From assembly GCF_005869845.1 (NCBI RefSeq), contig NZ_VAWF01000005.1, positions 62,001 to 126,000 of the forward strand: a stretch of 64,000 nucleotides of DNA, read 5' to 3'. Positions 1 to 7,878 of the stretch are shown piece by piece (position 1 is the first letter of the stretch; every line of letters begins with the position of its first letter). A program made the translations under genes and the position numbers. This DNA is from Fodinibius saliphilus. Lineage in GTDB: Bacteria; Bacteroidota; Rhodothermia; Balneolales; Balneolaceae. Below the pieces are notes generated by a model. That model was not told where the DNA came from, did not search any database, and worked only from the letters and a program-made list of their open reading frames with translations.

Positions 1-1280
1 TTGACCGATACCAAGCTCCTTTTATTGTGGTATCAGCTACTGCTCGAACAACTCGCGAACTATTATCAGCCGCAAATAAGGCTATTGAAAGCCTTTCTGA
101 AGCACAAACAAAAGCAAAAAGTATTCAACAACGACACCAAAAAATAATCTCTAAATTTACAGATGATTACCCTAAAAAAGGAGATCAGTGTCAAAACATT
201 TGCGGTCAGTGGATTGATGAACAGATTAGAGAGCTTAAACAAGCCCTTATTAATATCCAGGAAGCCAAAGAGTTAACGCCTAAAACAAAAGACGCTATTC
301 TCTCGATCGGTGAACAGCTATCCTCTTATCTTTTTGTGCAGTGCGGTTCTCTTTTTGGGATACCAATGCAATGGGTAGATGCAGCAGATATCATTCGTAC
401 AGACTCTGATTTCGGACAGGCCAACCCAGACACTGATTATCTAAAGCAAAAAGCTCCTGAACTTCAAGAGCTTGTACATTCCAATCGGATTCCTGTAATG
501 GGCGGGTTTTACGGGCACGATGCAAACAACACCACTACAACTCTCGGCTTCGAAGGTTCGGATTATACTGCCAGCTTAATTGGCGCTACTCTTAATGCAG
601 AAGTAATTGAAATATGGACCGACGTCAGCGGTATCTATACCTGTGATCCTCGTGTTATTGACGATGCTAAACCTATTTCTCACCTTAGTTTCCAAGAAGC
701 TACAGAACTTGCGTATTTTGGGGCAAAGGTATTACACCCCTCTACTACCAAACCGGCATCTCAAAAACAAATTCCCATTTCTGTTAAAAATATATTTGCC
801 CCTAATGAACCCGGAACTTGTATCTCCCATGAGATACAGGAAACGGAAGGGGTAAAAGCAATGACCTTTAAAAAAGACTGTGTAGTTATCACAGTAACAT
901 CATCAAATACGGTGATGGGGTATGAGTTCTTGGCCAATGTTTTCGATATCCTGCGCTGGCACCATCTCCCTGTTGATGCAGTTACTACTACGGAAGCTTC
1001 GGTCTCTATTGCTATCGAAAATGGAAATCGCATTGATGATGCGATAGAACAGTTACAATCCTACGGGTCCGTTGAATTAGATTCCAGCCAAGGCATTATT
1101 AGCTTGGTAGGTTGTGCTACAAAAAAAGCACAATTGTTGGTTAATGATATACTGCTATACCTGAAAGATACCCCTGTAAATATGATCTCTTTTAGTCAGC
1201 CTAAAGGTAATTTAAATATTGTAGTGCCGAAGGAATATGTCATCCCATCTATAAAAGAGATACACCAGCAGCTGTTTTAA
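1..1280 (+). CDS. aspartate kinase, 5' end cut off by the window edge
   Basis: Phosphorylates aspartate in the first step of lysine, threonine, methionine and diaminopimelate synthesis. The reading frame is open from base 3 and already inside the protein (DRYQAPFIVVSA), so the N-terminal KFGGTS lysine region lies outside the window. Visible kinase motifs are the glycine-rich GFEGSDYTASLIGA segment near base 550, the WTDVSGIYTCDPR nucleotide-site motif near 615, and ELAYFGAKVLHP near 705. Two C-terminal ACT-type regulatory segments follow, which fits feedback control by an amino acid. A helical insertion of about 80 residues after VVSA resembles ThrA/long-form enzymes, but the protein stops after the ACT region, so no homoserine dehydrogenase is fused. 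The gene converges on the next one with a 4-base overlap. The lysC or thrA subclass cannot be fixed from this part. Confidence 0.93.
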   Translation, partial: DRYQAPFIVVSATARTTRELLSAANKAIESLSEAQTKAKSIQQRHQKIISKFTDDYPKKGDQCQNICGQWIDEQIRELKQALINIQEAKELTPKTKDAILSIGEQLSSYLFVQCGSLFGIPMQWVDAADIIRTDSDFGQANPDTDYLKQKAPELQELVHSNRIPVMGGFYGHDANNTTTTLGFEGSDYTASLIGATLNAEVIEIWTDVSGIYTCDPRVIDDAKPISHLSFQEATELAYFGAKVLHPSTTKPASQKQIPISVKNIFAPNEPGTCISHEIQETEGVKAMTFKKDCVVITVTSSNTVMGYEFLANVFDILRWHHLPVDAVTTTEASVSIAIENGNRIDDAIEQLQSYGSVELDSSQGIISLVGCATKKAQLLVNDILLYLKDTPVNMISFSQPKGNLNIVVPKEYVIPSIKEIHQQLF

Positions 1281-2368
1281 CTAGTTTTGGATGAGGAGTC
1301 GATTGACGTCGGCTCCTCTTTCTCTTCCGGTACGATGCCTAATCTTTTAGCACGTTCCATCCATTTTTTGCGCGCCATCTTCTGCATATCTTCAATATTA
1401 TCGACCTCATCTATAATTTCCATACCCAGTAAGGTCTCAACGAGATCTTCCATTGTAACAACTCCGGCGAACCCCCCATACTCATCTACAACAATAGCAA
1501 TGTGCTCTTGCTTTTTCATCAAGCGCTCAAAGAAATCCTGCAGAGGCATCATCTCGGGTACAATTAAAATATCACGCTTCAACTCTTTTAATTTCTGATC
1601 AGTCTCACCGCGAGCCATCATCAGAAGTAGATCATTCTTAAGAACATAACCCGTAATTTCATCCCGCTCTTTTCCATACACCGGCAGACGTGAAAAATGC
1701 AACTGTTCTACATTATCGCTCACATCTCCAATTTCAAGATCTTCTTCAAATCCTACAACTACGGTGCGAGGTGTCATTATATCTTTAACCCGTAATGAAT
1801 TAAAACGAATTAAATTTTTAAAAATACGGGATTCTTCCTCTTCAAAAACGCCTTCTTCAACCCCAAGGTCTGCCAGTGCACCAAATTCTTCTCTACTAAA
1901 ACTGGGCAGGTTATTATCATCGGAAAGCCAACGGGTAATGGCCTGAGACATAACAACTAACGGATATAGAGAAACCATAAGAATGCGAAGCGTGCGCGCT
2001 GCAAAGGGGGCTAAATTTCTCCAGTAGGTTGCCCCAATAGTTTTAGGGATGATTTCGGAAAGTACCAATATCAGAAATGTAAGCACCGCCGAAGATATCG
2101 CTACATAGGAATCCCCAAAAACAATTTGTGCCTGAGCCCCAACTCCTGCAGCACCTACGGTATGGGCTATAGTGTTAAGACTAAGTATAGCAGAAAGCGG
2201 GCGATCGATATCCTCTTTATAGCGACGCAGCAATTTACCTGTTCGCACACCCTTTCGCTCCATTATAGCAATATAGGAATGACTTACCGAAAGGAGTGTC
2301 GCTTCTAATAAAGAACACAGAAATGAAACCCCGATAGCAAGTGACAAATAAAAAATCAGTAAATACAT
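1277..2368 (-). CDS. CNNM-domain (DUF21) membrane protein with CBS pair
   Basis: Putative hemolysin/CorC-like membrane protein, a family tied to Mg2+/Co2+ or Na+ export. The N-terminal half is a DUF21/CNNM membrane domain with hydrophobic segments and the conserved SEIIPKTIGA motif. The second half is a CBS pair (from FNSLRVKDIMTPRTVVVGF to EYGGFAGVVTMEDLVETLLG), which usually binds adenine nucleotides. The usual C-terminal CorC_HlyC domain is absent: after the CBS pair only about 45 charged residues follow, giving 363 residues against roughly 420-450 in full-length relatives. I prefer the start at 2368 (MYLLIFYLSL), which puts the first membrane helix at the N-terminus. An in-frame start at 2416 would add 16 residues. 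Its tail overlaps the end of aspartate kinase at a shared TTAA. Confidence 0.87.
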   Translation of the reverse strand: MYLLIFYLSLAIGVSFLCSLLEATLLSVSHSYIAIMERKGVRTGKLLRRYKEDIDRPLSAILSLNTIAHTVGAAGVGAQAQIVFGDSYVAISSAVLTFLILVLSEIIPKTIGATYWRNLAPFAARTLRILMVSLYPLVVMSQAITRWLSDDNNLPSFSREEFGALADLGVEEGVFEEEESRIFKNLIRFNSLRVKDIMTPRTVVVGFEEDLEIGDVSDNVEQLHFSRLPVYGKERDEITGYVLKNDLLLMMARGETDQKLKELKRDILIVPEMMPLQDFFERLMKKQEHIAIVVDEYGGFAGVVTMEDLVETLLGMEIIDEVDNIEDMQKMARKKWMERAKRLGIVPEEKEEPTSIDSSSKTS

Positions 2369-2452
2369 AGGCGAAAAATAGTAGAAATGCAGGTTATTTG
2401 AAAAAAGCAATACCAATAACTTTTTCTCAAAAAATCGTTTAGCTCTACCTCT

Positions 2453-4447
2453 GTGATGGTTATATTAAATGCCAATTTTAAAAAACCCATTTTATTGCTT
2501 CAACTAGAAAATATATCGCTTACGTTCGGTGATGATACCCTGCTCGACGGAATCAGCACAATCATTAATCCCGGAGAACGGGTAGGACTGGTAGGCCCCA
2601 ATGGTGCAGGTAAATCTACTTTACTTAAAATTATAGCCGGTGAAATTAATCAAGATGCCGGAACTATTAATATGTCTAAGGCCGCCACGGTAGGATACCT
2701 TCCCCAGGATGGTGTGGACCCGGACCCGGACCTCTCTGTGTACGAAGAGATGGAAAGTGCTTTCAAAGGAATCCAAAAATTAGAAAAAGAGGTACAGCGT
2801 GCCCGCGAAAAACTTGCTGTTCTTGAAGAAGGAACACCCCAATATAAAAAAGCAATGGAACGGGTAGGACGTCTGCAAAGTAAAATCGAGCAATCGGGTG
2901 CCTACTCCCTGGAATCAAATATTGAGAAGATATTAATGGGACTTGGTTTTACCCCGGAAGACTTCAATCGCTCTACGACAGAGTTTAGCGGTGGCTGGCT
3001 GATGCGAATTGCCCTCGGTAAGCTGCTACTTAAACGACCGATGTATCTACTGCTTGATGAACCCACTAACCATTTGGATATCGAATCCCTACGCTGGATT
3101 GAACAGTTCCTAAGCAGTTATGATGGTGCCGTTATTATCGTATCGCACGACAAAGCTTTTCTGAATAAAATCACAAGTAGAACACTCGCCCTTGAGAATG
3201 GTGATCTTTTCGACTATGCCGGCAATTTCAATTATTATCAAGAGAAACATGCTGATTATAAAGAGCACCTCCGGAAAGCATATGAAAACCAGCAGAAAGA
3301 AATTAAAGAGATACAGGAGTTTATAGACAAGTTCCGGTATAATGCCAGTAAAGCGGCCCAGGTTCAGAGTCGTATCAAACAACTGGAAAAAATGGACATC
3401 ATCGAACTCGATGAACGAGAAGAGGAGATCTTTTTTGAGTTCCCACCGCCAGAACGCAGTGGTGCCGTAGTTATGGAACTTAAGAATGTGCGCAAACAAT
3501 ATGATAATAATGTTGTTTTTGAAAACCTCTCCTATACTATTGACCGAGGAGATAAAATAGCAGTCGTTGGACCCAATGGAGCCGGTAAATCTACGCTTAT
3601 CCGTATTATCGCCAGTATGGAAGATATCGACGGCGGCCAGCGGGAACCGGGCCATAACGTAACTACCTCCTATTTTGCCCAGCACCAGGCCGATGAGCTG
3701 GATCTTGATAAAACAGTGTTTGAAATTATGCGCGATGCCGCCCCCAAGGCTACCGAAACCAGACTCCGTACCCTTTTGGGATGTTTCCTATTCCAGGGCG
3801 AAGATGTATTTAAAAAGGTATCCGTACTGTCAGGAGGTGAAAAAAGCAGGCTGGCCCTGGCCCGTATGCTATTAATGCCAGCAAATTTTCTAATCTTTGA
3901 TGAGCCTACCAATCACCTTGATATGCAATCGAAAAATATTTTACAGCAGGCACTTCAGCAATATGAAGGGGCCTTTATGATTGTATCACACGACCGAGAC
4001 TTCCTTGATCCTATTGTTGACAAAACACTGGAAGTTCGTCCTGATACTACTAATACTTATGTGGGTAATGTCTCTTATTATCTAGAAAAGGTTGAAGAAC
4101 GGGAAAACAACGAGGAAACTGACTCTAAATCTTCTAACAATAACAACAATGGACTTTCCCGTAAAGAAGAGCGACGTATTGCTGCTCAAAAACGTCAGAG
4201 GAAGAATAAAAAATTAAAACCTCTAAAAAAGAAGTTAGATCCGCTGGAACAAGAAATTGAGCTGAAAGAAGAGCGAAAACAAGAAATTGAGGACCTCATG
4301 GCTCAGTCCGACTTTTATGATGACGAAGAACGGGTAAAAGAGATCTCGATGGAGTATGAAAAATTGAAAGGAGAGCTTGTTGAGATCTATGCAGAGTGGG
4401 AGGAGTTGGCTATGAAAATGAGTGAAATTGAAGAAGATTTTAGTTAA
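2453..4447 (+). CDS. ABC-F family ATPase (ribosome-associated type)
   Basis: Soluble tandem ATPase of the ABC-F group, whose studied members act on the ribosome E site rather than in transport. There are no membrane segments. First ATPase domain: Walker A GPNGAGKST at residues 48-56, signature FSGGW near 178, Walker B LLLDEPTNHLD near 202. Second domain: Walker A near 373, signature VLSGGEKSR near 459, DEPTNHLDMQS after it. The linker between the domains carries the charged helical arm typical of ABC-F. The last 90 residues are a lysine/glutamate-rich coiled coil, as in Uup/YdiF-type proteins. The first in-frame start is GTG at 2453, followed by ATG at 2456. A TTG at 2495 (giving MLQLENISLTFG) would match the usual N-terminus better, so the true start is open. 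Divergent from the CNNM gene. Confidence 0.92.
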   Translation: MMVILNANFKKPILLLQLENISLTFGDDTLLDGISTIINPGERVGLVGPNGAGKSTLLKIIAGEINQDAGTINMSKAATVGYLPQDGVDPDPDLSVYEEMESAFKGIQKLEKEVQRAREKLAVLEEGTPQYKKAMERVGRLQSKIEQSGAYSLESNIEKILMGLGFTPEDFNRSTTEFSGGWLMRIALGKLLLKRPMYLLLDEPTNHLDIESLRWIEQFLSSYDGAVIIVSHDKAFLNKITSRTLALENGDLFDYAGNFNYYQEKHADYKEHLRKAYENQQKEIKEIQEFIDKFRYNASKAAQVQSRIKQLEKMDIIELDEREEEIFFEFPPPERSGAVVMELKNVRKQYDNNVVFENLSYTIDRGDKIAVVGPNGAGKSTLIRIIASMEDIDGGQREPGHNVTTSYFAQHQADELDLDKTVFEIMRDAAPKATETRLRTLLGCFLFQGEDVFKKVSVLSGGEKSRLALARMLLMPANFLIFDEPTNHLDMQSKNILQQALQQYEGAFMIVSHDRDFLDPIVDKTLEVRPDTTNTYVGNVSYYLEKVEERENNEETDSKSSNNNNNGLSRKEERRIAAQKRQRKNKKLKPLKKKLDPLEQEIELKEERKQEIEDLMAQSDFYDDEERVKEISMEYEKLKGELVEIYAEWEELAMKMSEIEEDFS

Positions 4448-4486
4448 TGGTTATTAGTTAATTGGATCATCCTAATAACCATTAAC
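4443..4486. repeat. 15-bp perfect inverted repeat between convergent genes
   Basis: GTTAATGGTTATTAG at 4443-4457 is exactly complementary to 4472-4486, with a 14-base loop. The left arm includes the ABC-F stop codon. It is A+T-rich and lacks a run of T on either strand, so it is a weak terminator candidate shared by the convergent ABC-F and VOC genes. It could equally be a degraded intergenic repeat. Confidence 0.6.
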
Positions 4487-4499
4487 CAATAACTAGAAC

Positions 4500-4928
4500 C
4501 TATGTAGCGAATATCTGCTCTTTATTACGAAAGGCTTTGAATTCGAGAGCATTACCGCTGGGATCTTTGAAAAACATTGTAGCCTGTTCACCGGGCTCCC
4601 CTTCAAAACGAACATAGGGCTCAATAACGAACTCGACCTTTTTCTCCTGTAGACGTTCGGCCAGCTGTTCCCACTGCTCCCATTCAAGAATTAATCCAAA
4701 ATGTTTTGCCGGTACCTCATGCCCATCTACCTCGTTTGTGCTTGATCTTCCGGCTTCTTCAGGGCTTAAGTGCGCCACAACTTGATGTCCCCAAAAATCA
4801 AAATCGATCCATTTATCAGAACTTCTCCCAGTTTCACATCCCAAAACATCCCGGTAAAAAGTAAGCGTGTCCTCTAAGTTAGAAACCGGAAAAGCTAAAT
4901 GAAATAGTGGTTTCGGTTGATCAGCCAT
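4500..4928 (-). CDS. VOC family (glyoxalase/bleomycin-resistance fold) protein
   Basis: Small vicinal-oxygen-chelate fold protein of unknown substrate. The N-terminal half has the family opening [24 protein letters not shown], and the C-terminal half has [16 protein letters not shown]. Histidine and glutamate residues in these segments (FHLAF, ALEFKAF) are in the usual metal-ligand positions. [13 protein letters not shown] is typical of a subgroup annotated as glyoxalase-like. From the start at 4928 ([13 protein letters not shown]) it has 142 residues. An upstream in-frame start at 4988 adds 20 residues that do not look like part of the fold ([10 protein letters not shown]...), so I use 4928. 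No operon partner: it faces the ABC-F gene and is divergent from the sodC-type gene. Confidence 0.82.
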   Translation of the reverse strand: MADQPKPLFHLAFPVSNLEDTLTFYRDVLGCETGRSSDKWIDFDFWGHQVVAHLSPEEAGRSSTNEVDGHEVPAKHFGLILEWEQWEQLAERLQEKKVEFVIEPYVRFEGEPGEQATMFFKDPSGNALEFKAFRNKEQIFAT

Positions 4929-5115
4929 CAGTAATAAACTTTTATTTTTTTTATTAAAATGAGAAGGAAAATATAAATCATCTGCCATTGATGCGATTCA
5001 TCAATTAATATATACCATTTTTTACAGACATTTATTTTTAACTCTGGCTGAATGTCTACAACTTAACCATTGTTAAAAGACAGGATTGAAATTAAAATAA
5101 AACCTAAAAGTACTT

Positions 5116-5688
5116 ATGAAATTATTAAAGAGTATTTTCGTAGCGTTTGTATTAACTATCATAGCCATGGGCTGTGCCCAACAAGAAACTAAAGAAATAG
5201 AGATAAAAGAGAATACAGAATCTGCTACCAGCTACACAGAAGCGGTAGCTGTTGTTCATGCCACTTCAGACAATGAAGTATCAGGAACTGTGACATTTAC
5301 ACAAGAAGAGAATGGCGTTCGTGTACAGGCAGAGCTAAGTGGACTAAGTGAAGGAATGCACGGTTTTCACATTCATCAATATGGTGATTGCCGGGCTAAT
5401 GACGGCACTTCTGCCGGAGGCCATTACAATCCCGCAGATAATAAACATGCCGGTCCTGATGCTGAAAGTCGTCACGTCGGAGACATGGGCAATATTGAGG
5501 CAGATGCCGACGGTAATGCCACTATAAATTATGTTGATTCTACTATCGAACTCAATGGGGCTGATAGTATTATTGGACGCGGCGTGGTACTGCATGGTGG
5601 AGCCGACGACCTTGAATCACAACCTTCGGGCGCTGCTGGTCCCCGTGTAGGGTGCGGAGTTATCGGTATTGCTAATACCAGTATGTAA
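5116..5688 (+). CDS. sodC: Cu/Zn superoxide dismutase family lipoprotein
   Basis: Converts superoxide to oxygen and peroxide outside the cytoplasm. An N-terminal lipoprotein signal ends in AMGC with the lipidated cysteine at residue 20. Copper and zinc ligands are visible in order: HGFHIHQYGDC, GGHYNP, HAGPDAESRHVGDMGN and the late VVLHGG histidine. The disulfide pair is the cysteine of GDC and the one in RVGCGVIG, and the conserved arginine of GPRVGCG is present. At 190 residues it has the normal length for a bacterial SodC with a lipid anchor. No clear ribosome-binding site precedes the ATG. A strong hairpin terminator follows, so it is a single-gene unit. Confidence 0.95.
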   Translation: MKLLKSIFVAFVLTIIAMGCAQQETKEIEIKENTESATSYTEAVAVVHATSDNEVSGTVTFTQEENGVRVQAELSGLSEGMHGFHIHQYGDCRANDGTSAGGHYNPADNKHAGPDAESRHVGDMGNIEADADGNATINYVDSTIELNGADSIIGRGVVLHGGADDLESQPSGAAGPRVGCGVIGIANTSM

Positions 5689-5714
5689 CCAAAAAAGCTA
5701 GTCATTTAGTATGG

Positions 5715-5748
5715 GCTTGTCAGGTGTTATGACCTGACAAGCTTTTTT
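5715..5748 (+). terminator. Rho-independent terminator after sodC
   Basis: An 11-bp perfect stem (GCTTGTCAGGT at 5715-5725 with 5732-5742), a 6-base loop and then six T residues. It lies 26 bases after the sodC stop. Confidence 0.9.
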
Positions 5749-5771
5749 ATTATTACTCTACCTGCCTTTTT

Positions 5772-5823
5772 AAGGAATATAAGTTGATATTCCTTATTTA
5801 GATAGTTATCTAAATATCTAAAT
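5772..5823. promoter_or_regulatory. two adjacent perfect palindromes, probable operator of the sdpR-like gene
   Basis: Two different inverted repeats sit side by side just before the ArsR-type regulator gene. The first pairs AAGGAATAT (5772-5780) with ATATTCCTT (5787-5795). The second pairs ATTTAGATA (5796-5804) with TATCTAAAT (5807-5815). A further direct copy of TATCTAAAT at 5815-5823 runs into the ATG start codon at 5822. ArsR/SdpR proteins bind short A+T-rich palindromes and repress their own promoter, so self-repression is the natural reading. Binding itself is inferred. Confidence 0.65.
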
Positions 5824-6091
5824 GAATACACTATTTAAAGCTTTAAACGATGCTACGCGCCGTAAAATCCTGCAGATGCTGCAGGACAAGGATATGACTG
5901 CCGGTGAAATAGCTAATGAGTTTGATATCAGCAAGCCCAGTATTTCACATCACCTTGACATCCTGAAACAAGCAAAACTGATTAGCAGTGAACGAGACGG
6001 GCAGTTTATTCGGTATGCTATTAATACCACCGTAGTAGAAGAAGTAGCCAATTGGTTTCTGGAAATTCTAAATAAATCTGATTCATCATGA
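5822..6091 (+). CDS. ArsR/SdpR-type transcriptional autorepressor
   Basis: Winged-helix DNA-binding protein of 89 residues, opening MNTLFKALNDATRRKILQML as in the SdpR branch of ArsR regulators. The recognition helix lies in FDISKPSISHHLDILKQAKL (about residues 37-56), followed by the wing SERDGQFIRYAI. It has no cysteine pair of the metal-sensing ArsR type, which fits SdpR, a regulator sequestered by its membrane partner. Its stop overlaps the start of the SdpI-like gene by 4 bases (ATGA), a sign of coupled translation. Two palindromes overlap its 5' end. Known: in Bacillus SdpI and SdpR form a toxin-immunity circuit. Inferred: a similar membrane-sensing role here. Confidence 0.88.
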   Translation: MNTLFKALNDATRRKILQMLQDKDMTAGEIANEFDISKPSISHHLDILKQAKLISSERDGQFIRYAINTTVVEEVANWFLEILNKSDSS

Positions 6092-6741
6092 AATCGCTCA
6101 TATATGCTATTAAAAAAGAGTGGTACAATATCTTTCTATTGTTCCTGCCCATTGTAGTTATTCCATTTATCTGGGATTTATTGCCGGAACGCATTCCATC
6201 TCACTGGAACTTTGAAGGAGAAGTTGATGAGTACAGTAACAAAATATTCGGGGTATTCTTTCTTCCACTACTTAACATTATCATATATCTAATTCTTCTT
6301 TATCTCCCCAAAATAGATCCCAAACAGCGTATTTCAATCGACCAAAAACCGATACCGGTATTACGGACTTTAACAGTAGTATTAATATTGGGTATCCACA
6401 TTTTTATTATGAGTAATGCGATGGGTTATAATATCCTAACTCAAGGTGGTCTGTTTCTTGGGTTATCCCTTTTCTTTGTAGTCATGGGTAATTATCTACG
6501 AACGATAAAACCCAATTATTTTATAGGAATTCGAGTACCTTGGGCTCTAGAGGATGATGATAATTGGCGAAAAACTCATAAGGTGGGTTCATACCTTTGG
6601 GTTGCAGGTGGGCTTCTGCTTCTTTTACTCTATCCGCTTCTTGATCTCAAAACATACAGCACCCTTTTTGGTGTTGTTGCTATGCTATTAGCACTTATTC
6701 CTACGGTGTACTCATTTTACCTCTATCAGAAACAACCCTAA
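6088..6741 (+). CDS. SdpI family membrane protein (DUF1648)
   Basis: Integral membrane protein of 217 residues with about six hydrophobic segments. The N-terminal DUF1648 signature is clear: LLPERIPSHWNFEGEVDEYSNK, around residues 30-51. A second SdpI-type segment follows (NYLRTIKPNYFIGIRVPWALEDDDNWRKTHKVGSYLW). In Bacillus subtilis SdpI protects against the SdpC toxin and also captures the repressor SdpR at the membrane. No SdpC-like toxin gene is visible near here. It is translationally coupled to the regulator (ATGA overlap) and followed 4 bases later by the hydrolase gene. Toxin immunity is only one possibility, since many SdpI homologues have no known toxin. Confidence 0.88.
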   Translation: MKSLIYAIKKEWYNIFLLFLPIVVIPFIWDLLPERIPSHWNFEGEVDEYSNKIFGVFFLPLLNIIIYLILLYLPKIDPKQRISIDQKPIPVLRTLTVVLILGIHIFIMSNAMGYNILTQGGLFLGLSLFFVVMGNYLRTIKPNYFIGIRVPWALEDDDNWRKTHKVGSYLWVAGGLLLLLLYPLLDLKTYSTLFGVVAMLLALIPTVYSFYLYQKQP

Positions 6742-6745
6742 AGCT

Positions 6746-7807
6746 ATGAAAAAAGTAACCTTAATAATTATATCTCTCTTATTTAGCTGGACAGCCGTAG
6801 CCCAATATCCAGAAAGTTTCAACCAAAAAGAGTTGATTATCAAAGATAACTCTACAAAAATTGGGGGAACTCTTACATGGCCAAAAAATAGTTCCCCGAA
6901 TGCAATAGTTATTATGATTTCTGGTAGTGGAGCCCAAGACCGTGATGAAACGATGAACCCCATAAGTAATTTTAAGCCTTTCGCCCTTTTGGCAGATTCT
7001 CTCACCTCGGGTGGTCTTGCTACTTTTCGGTATGATGATCGTGGCATTGGGGCTTCTACTGGTAGTTTTTCGGATGCAACGCTAGATACACTTGCCTCTG
7101 ATGTGGAGACAATAATAAAGTATTTTCACAAAAAGGATACTCCATCTTTTTCTGAAATTATTTTACTGGGACACAGTCAGGGAGGCCTTGTCGGAGAAAA
7201 GGTAGCCGTTAAAAACCGATCCGTAAATAAACTCATCTTAATGGCCTCTGCCGGTATTCCTCTTCAAAAAATTTTGCGCCATCAAGTACAACGTGCCTTT
7301 TCCCGTGCCTTTATTGATTCGGTTCTTGCCGCAAAAGAGATTAATGCTCGCGAACAACTAATGGATGCAACCAAAAACGATACAAACATTGACGAGGCCC
7401 AGAAAAGATACCGTACCCAATTTGCTGCAATACAACGCAGTGTTGGAATAGATTCTAGCCGGGCATCTCAAATAGCTCAAAAGCAAGCCCGACAGCTCAC
7501 AAAAGTTTACCGGTCTCCTCAATTACAATCCCTGCTCTATTATGATCCAGTCATTGACCTTAAAAAACTCGATATTCCTGTGCTCATACTCTTCGGTGGT
7601 AAAGATACTCAAGTAACGGTAGAAATGAATAAGCCCCCCATGAAAGAGGCTATGGAATCAACAGGAGTACCTTACCAAATTGAAGTGTTTCCAAATGCAA
7701 ATCACCCATTCCAAAAAGCCAAAACGGGTGATCTACAAGAATACGGTCAACTTAAACATCACTTCGTAGATGGCTTCACTTCTACAATAATAGAGTGGAT
7801 TAAATAA
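6746..7807 (+). CDS. exported alpha/beta hydrolase, third gene of the sdpRI-like operon
   Basis: Serine hydrolase of 353 residues with an N-terminal secretion signal (MKKVTLIIISLLFSWTAVAQ, cleavage after AVAQ). The catalytic triad is readable: nucleophile serine in GHSQGG (about residue 145), aspartate in LFGGKDTQV (about 287) and histidine in FPNANHPFQ (about 323). An MISGSGAQDRDE oxyanion-hole region precedes them. A helical lid of about 90 residues separates the nucleophile from the acid. This layout is like periplasmic acyl-peptide/prolyl-oligopeptidase-like esterases of unknown substrate. It starts 4 bases after the SdpI-like gene, so the three genes are very probably one transcript. Confidence 0.85.
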   Translation: MKKVTLIIISLLFSWTAVAQYPESFNQKELIIKDNSTKIGGTLTWPKNSSPNAIVIMISGSGAQDRDETMNPISNFKPFALLADSLTSGGLATFRYDDRGIGASTGSFSDATLDTLASDVETIIKYFHKKDTPSFSEIILLGHSQGGLVGEKVAVKNRSVNKLILMASAGIPLQKILRHQVQRAFSRAFIDSVLAAKEINAREQLMDATKNDTNIDEAQKRYRTQFAAIQRSVGIDSSRASQIAQKQARQLTKVYRSPQLQSLLYYDPVIDLKKLDIPVLILFGGKDTQVTVEMNKPPMKEAMESTGVPYQIEVFPNANHPFQKAKTGDLQEYGQLKHHFVDGFTSTIIEWIK

Positions 7808-7811
7808 CCGT

Positions 7812-7853
7812 CAAATAAAAAGGCTTCCCAGGCTGCTAGCACCCAGAAAGCCT
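7812..7853 (-). terminator. probable terminator of glyS
   Basis: Read on the minus strand, AGGCTT (7853-7848) pairs with AAGCCT (7826-7821) around a loop that itself contains TGCTAGCA, followed by TTTTTATTT. On the plus strand no T-run follows, so it mainly serves glyS. The six-pair outer stem is short, hence moderate confidence. Confidence 0.55.
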
Positions 7854-7878
7854 CATTTAAAACTGAATATCAGCCTAA

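Noticed and set aside
3110-3685. 191-codon open frame opposite the ABC-F gene
   Set aside because: Antisense shadow of the coiled linker and second ATPase domain; composition is typical of a reversed coding strand.
5063-5076. TTAAC-CATT-GTTAA palindrome before sodC and an 11-base match before asd
   Set aside because: A+T-rich 11-14 base matches are expected by chance in 64 kb, and no regulator is implied.
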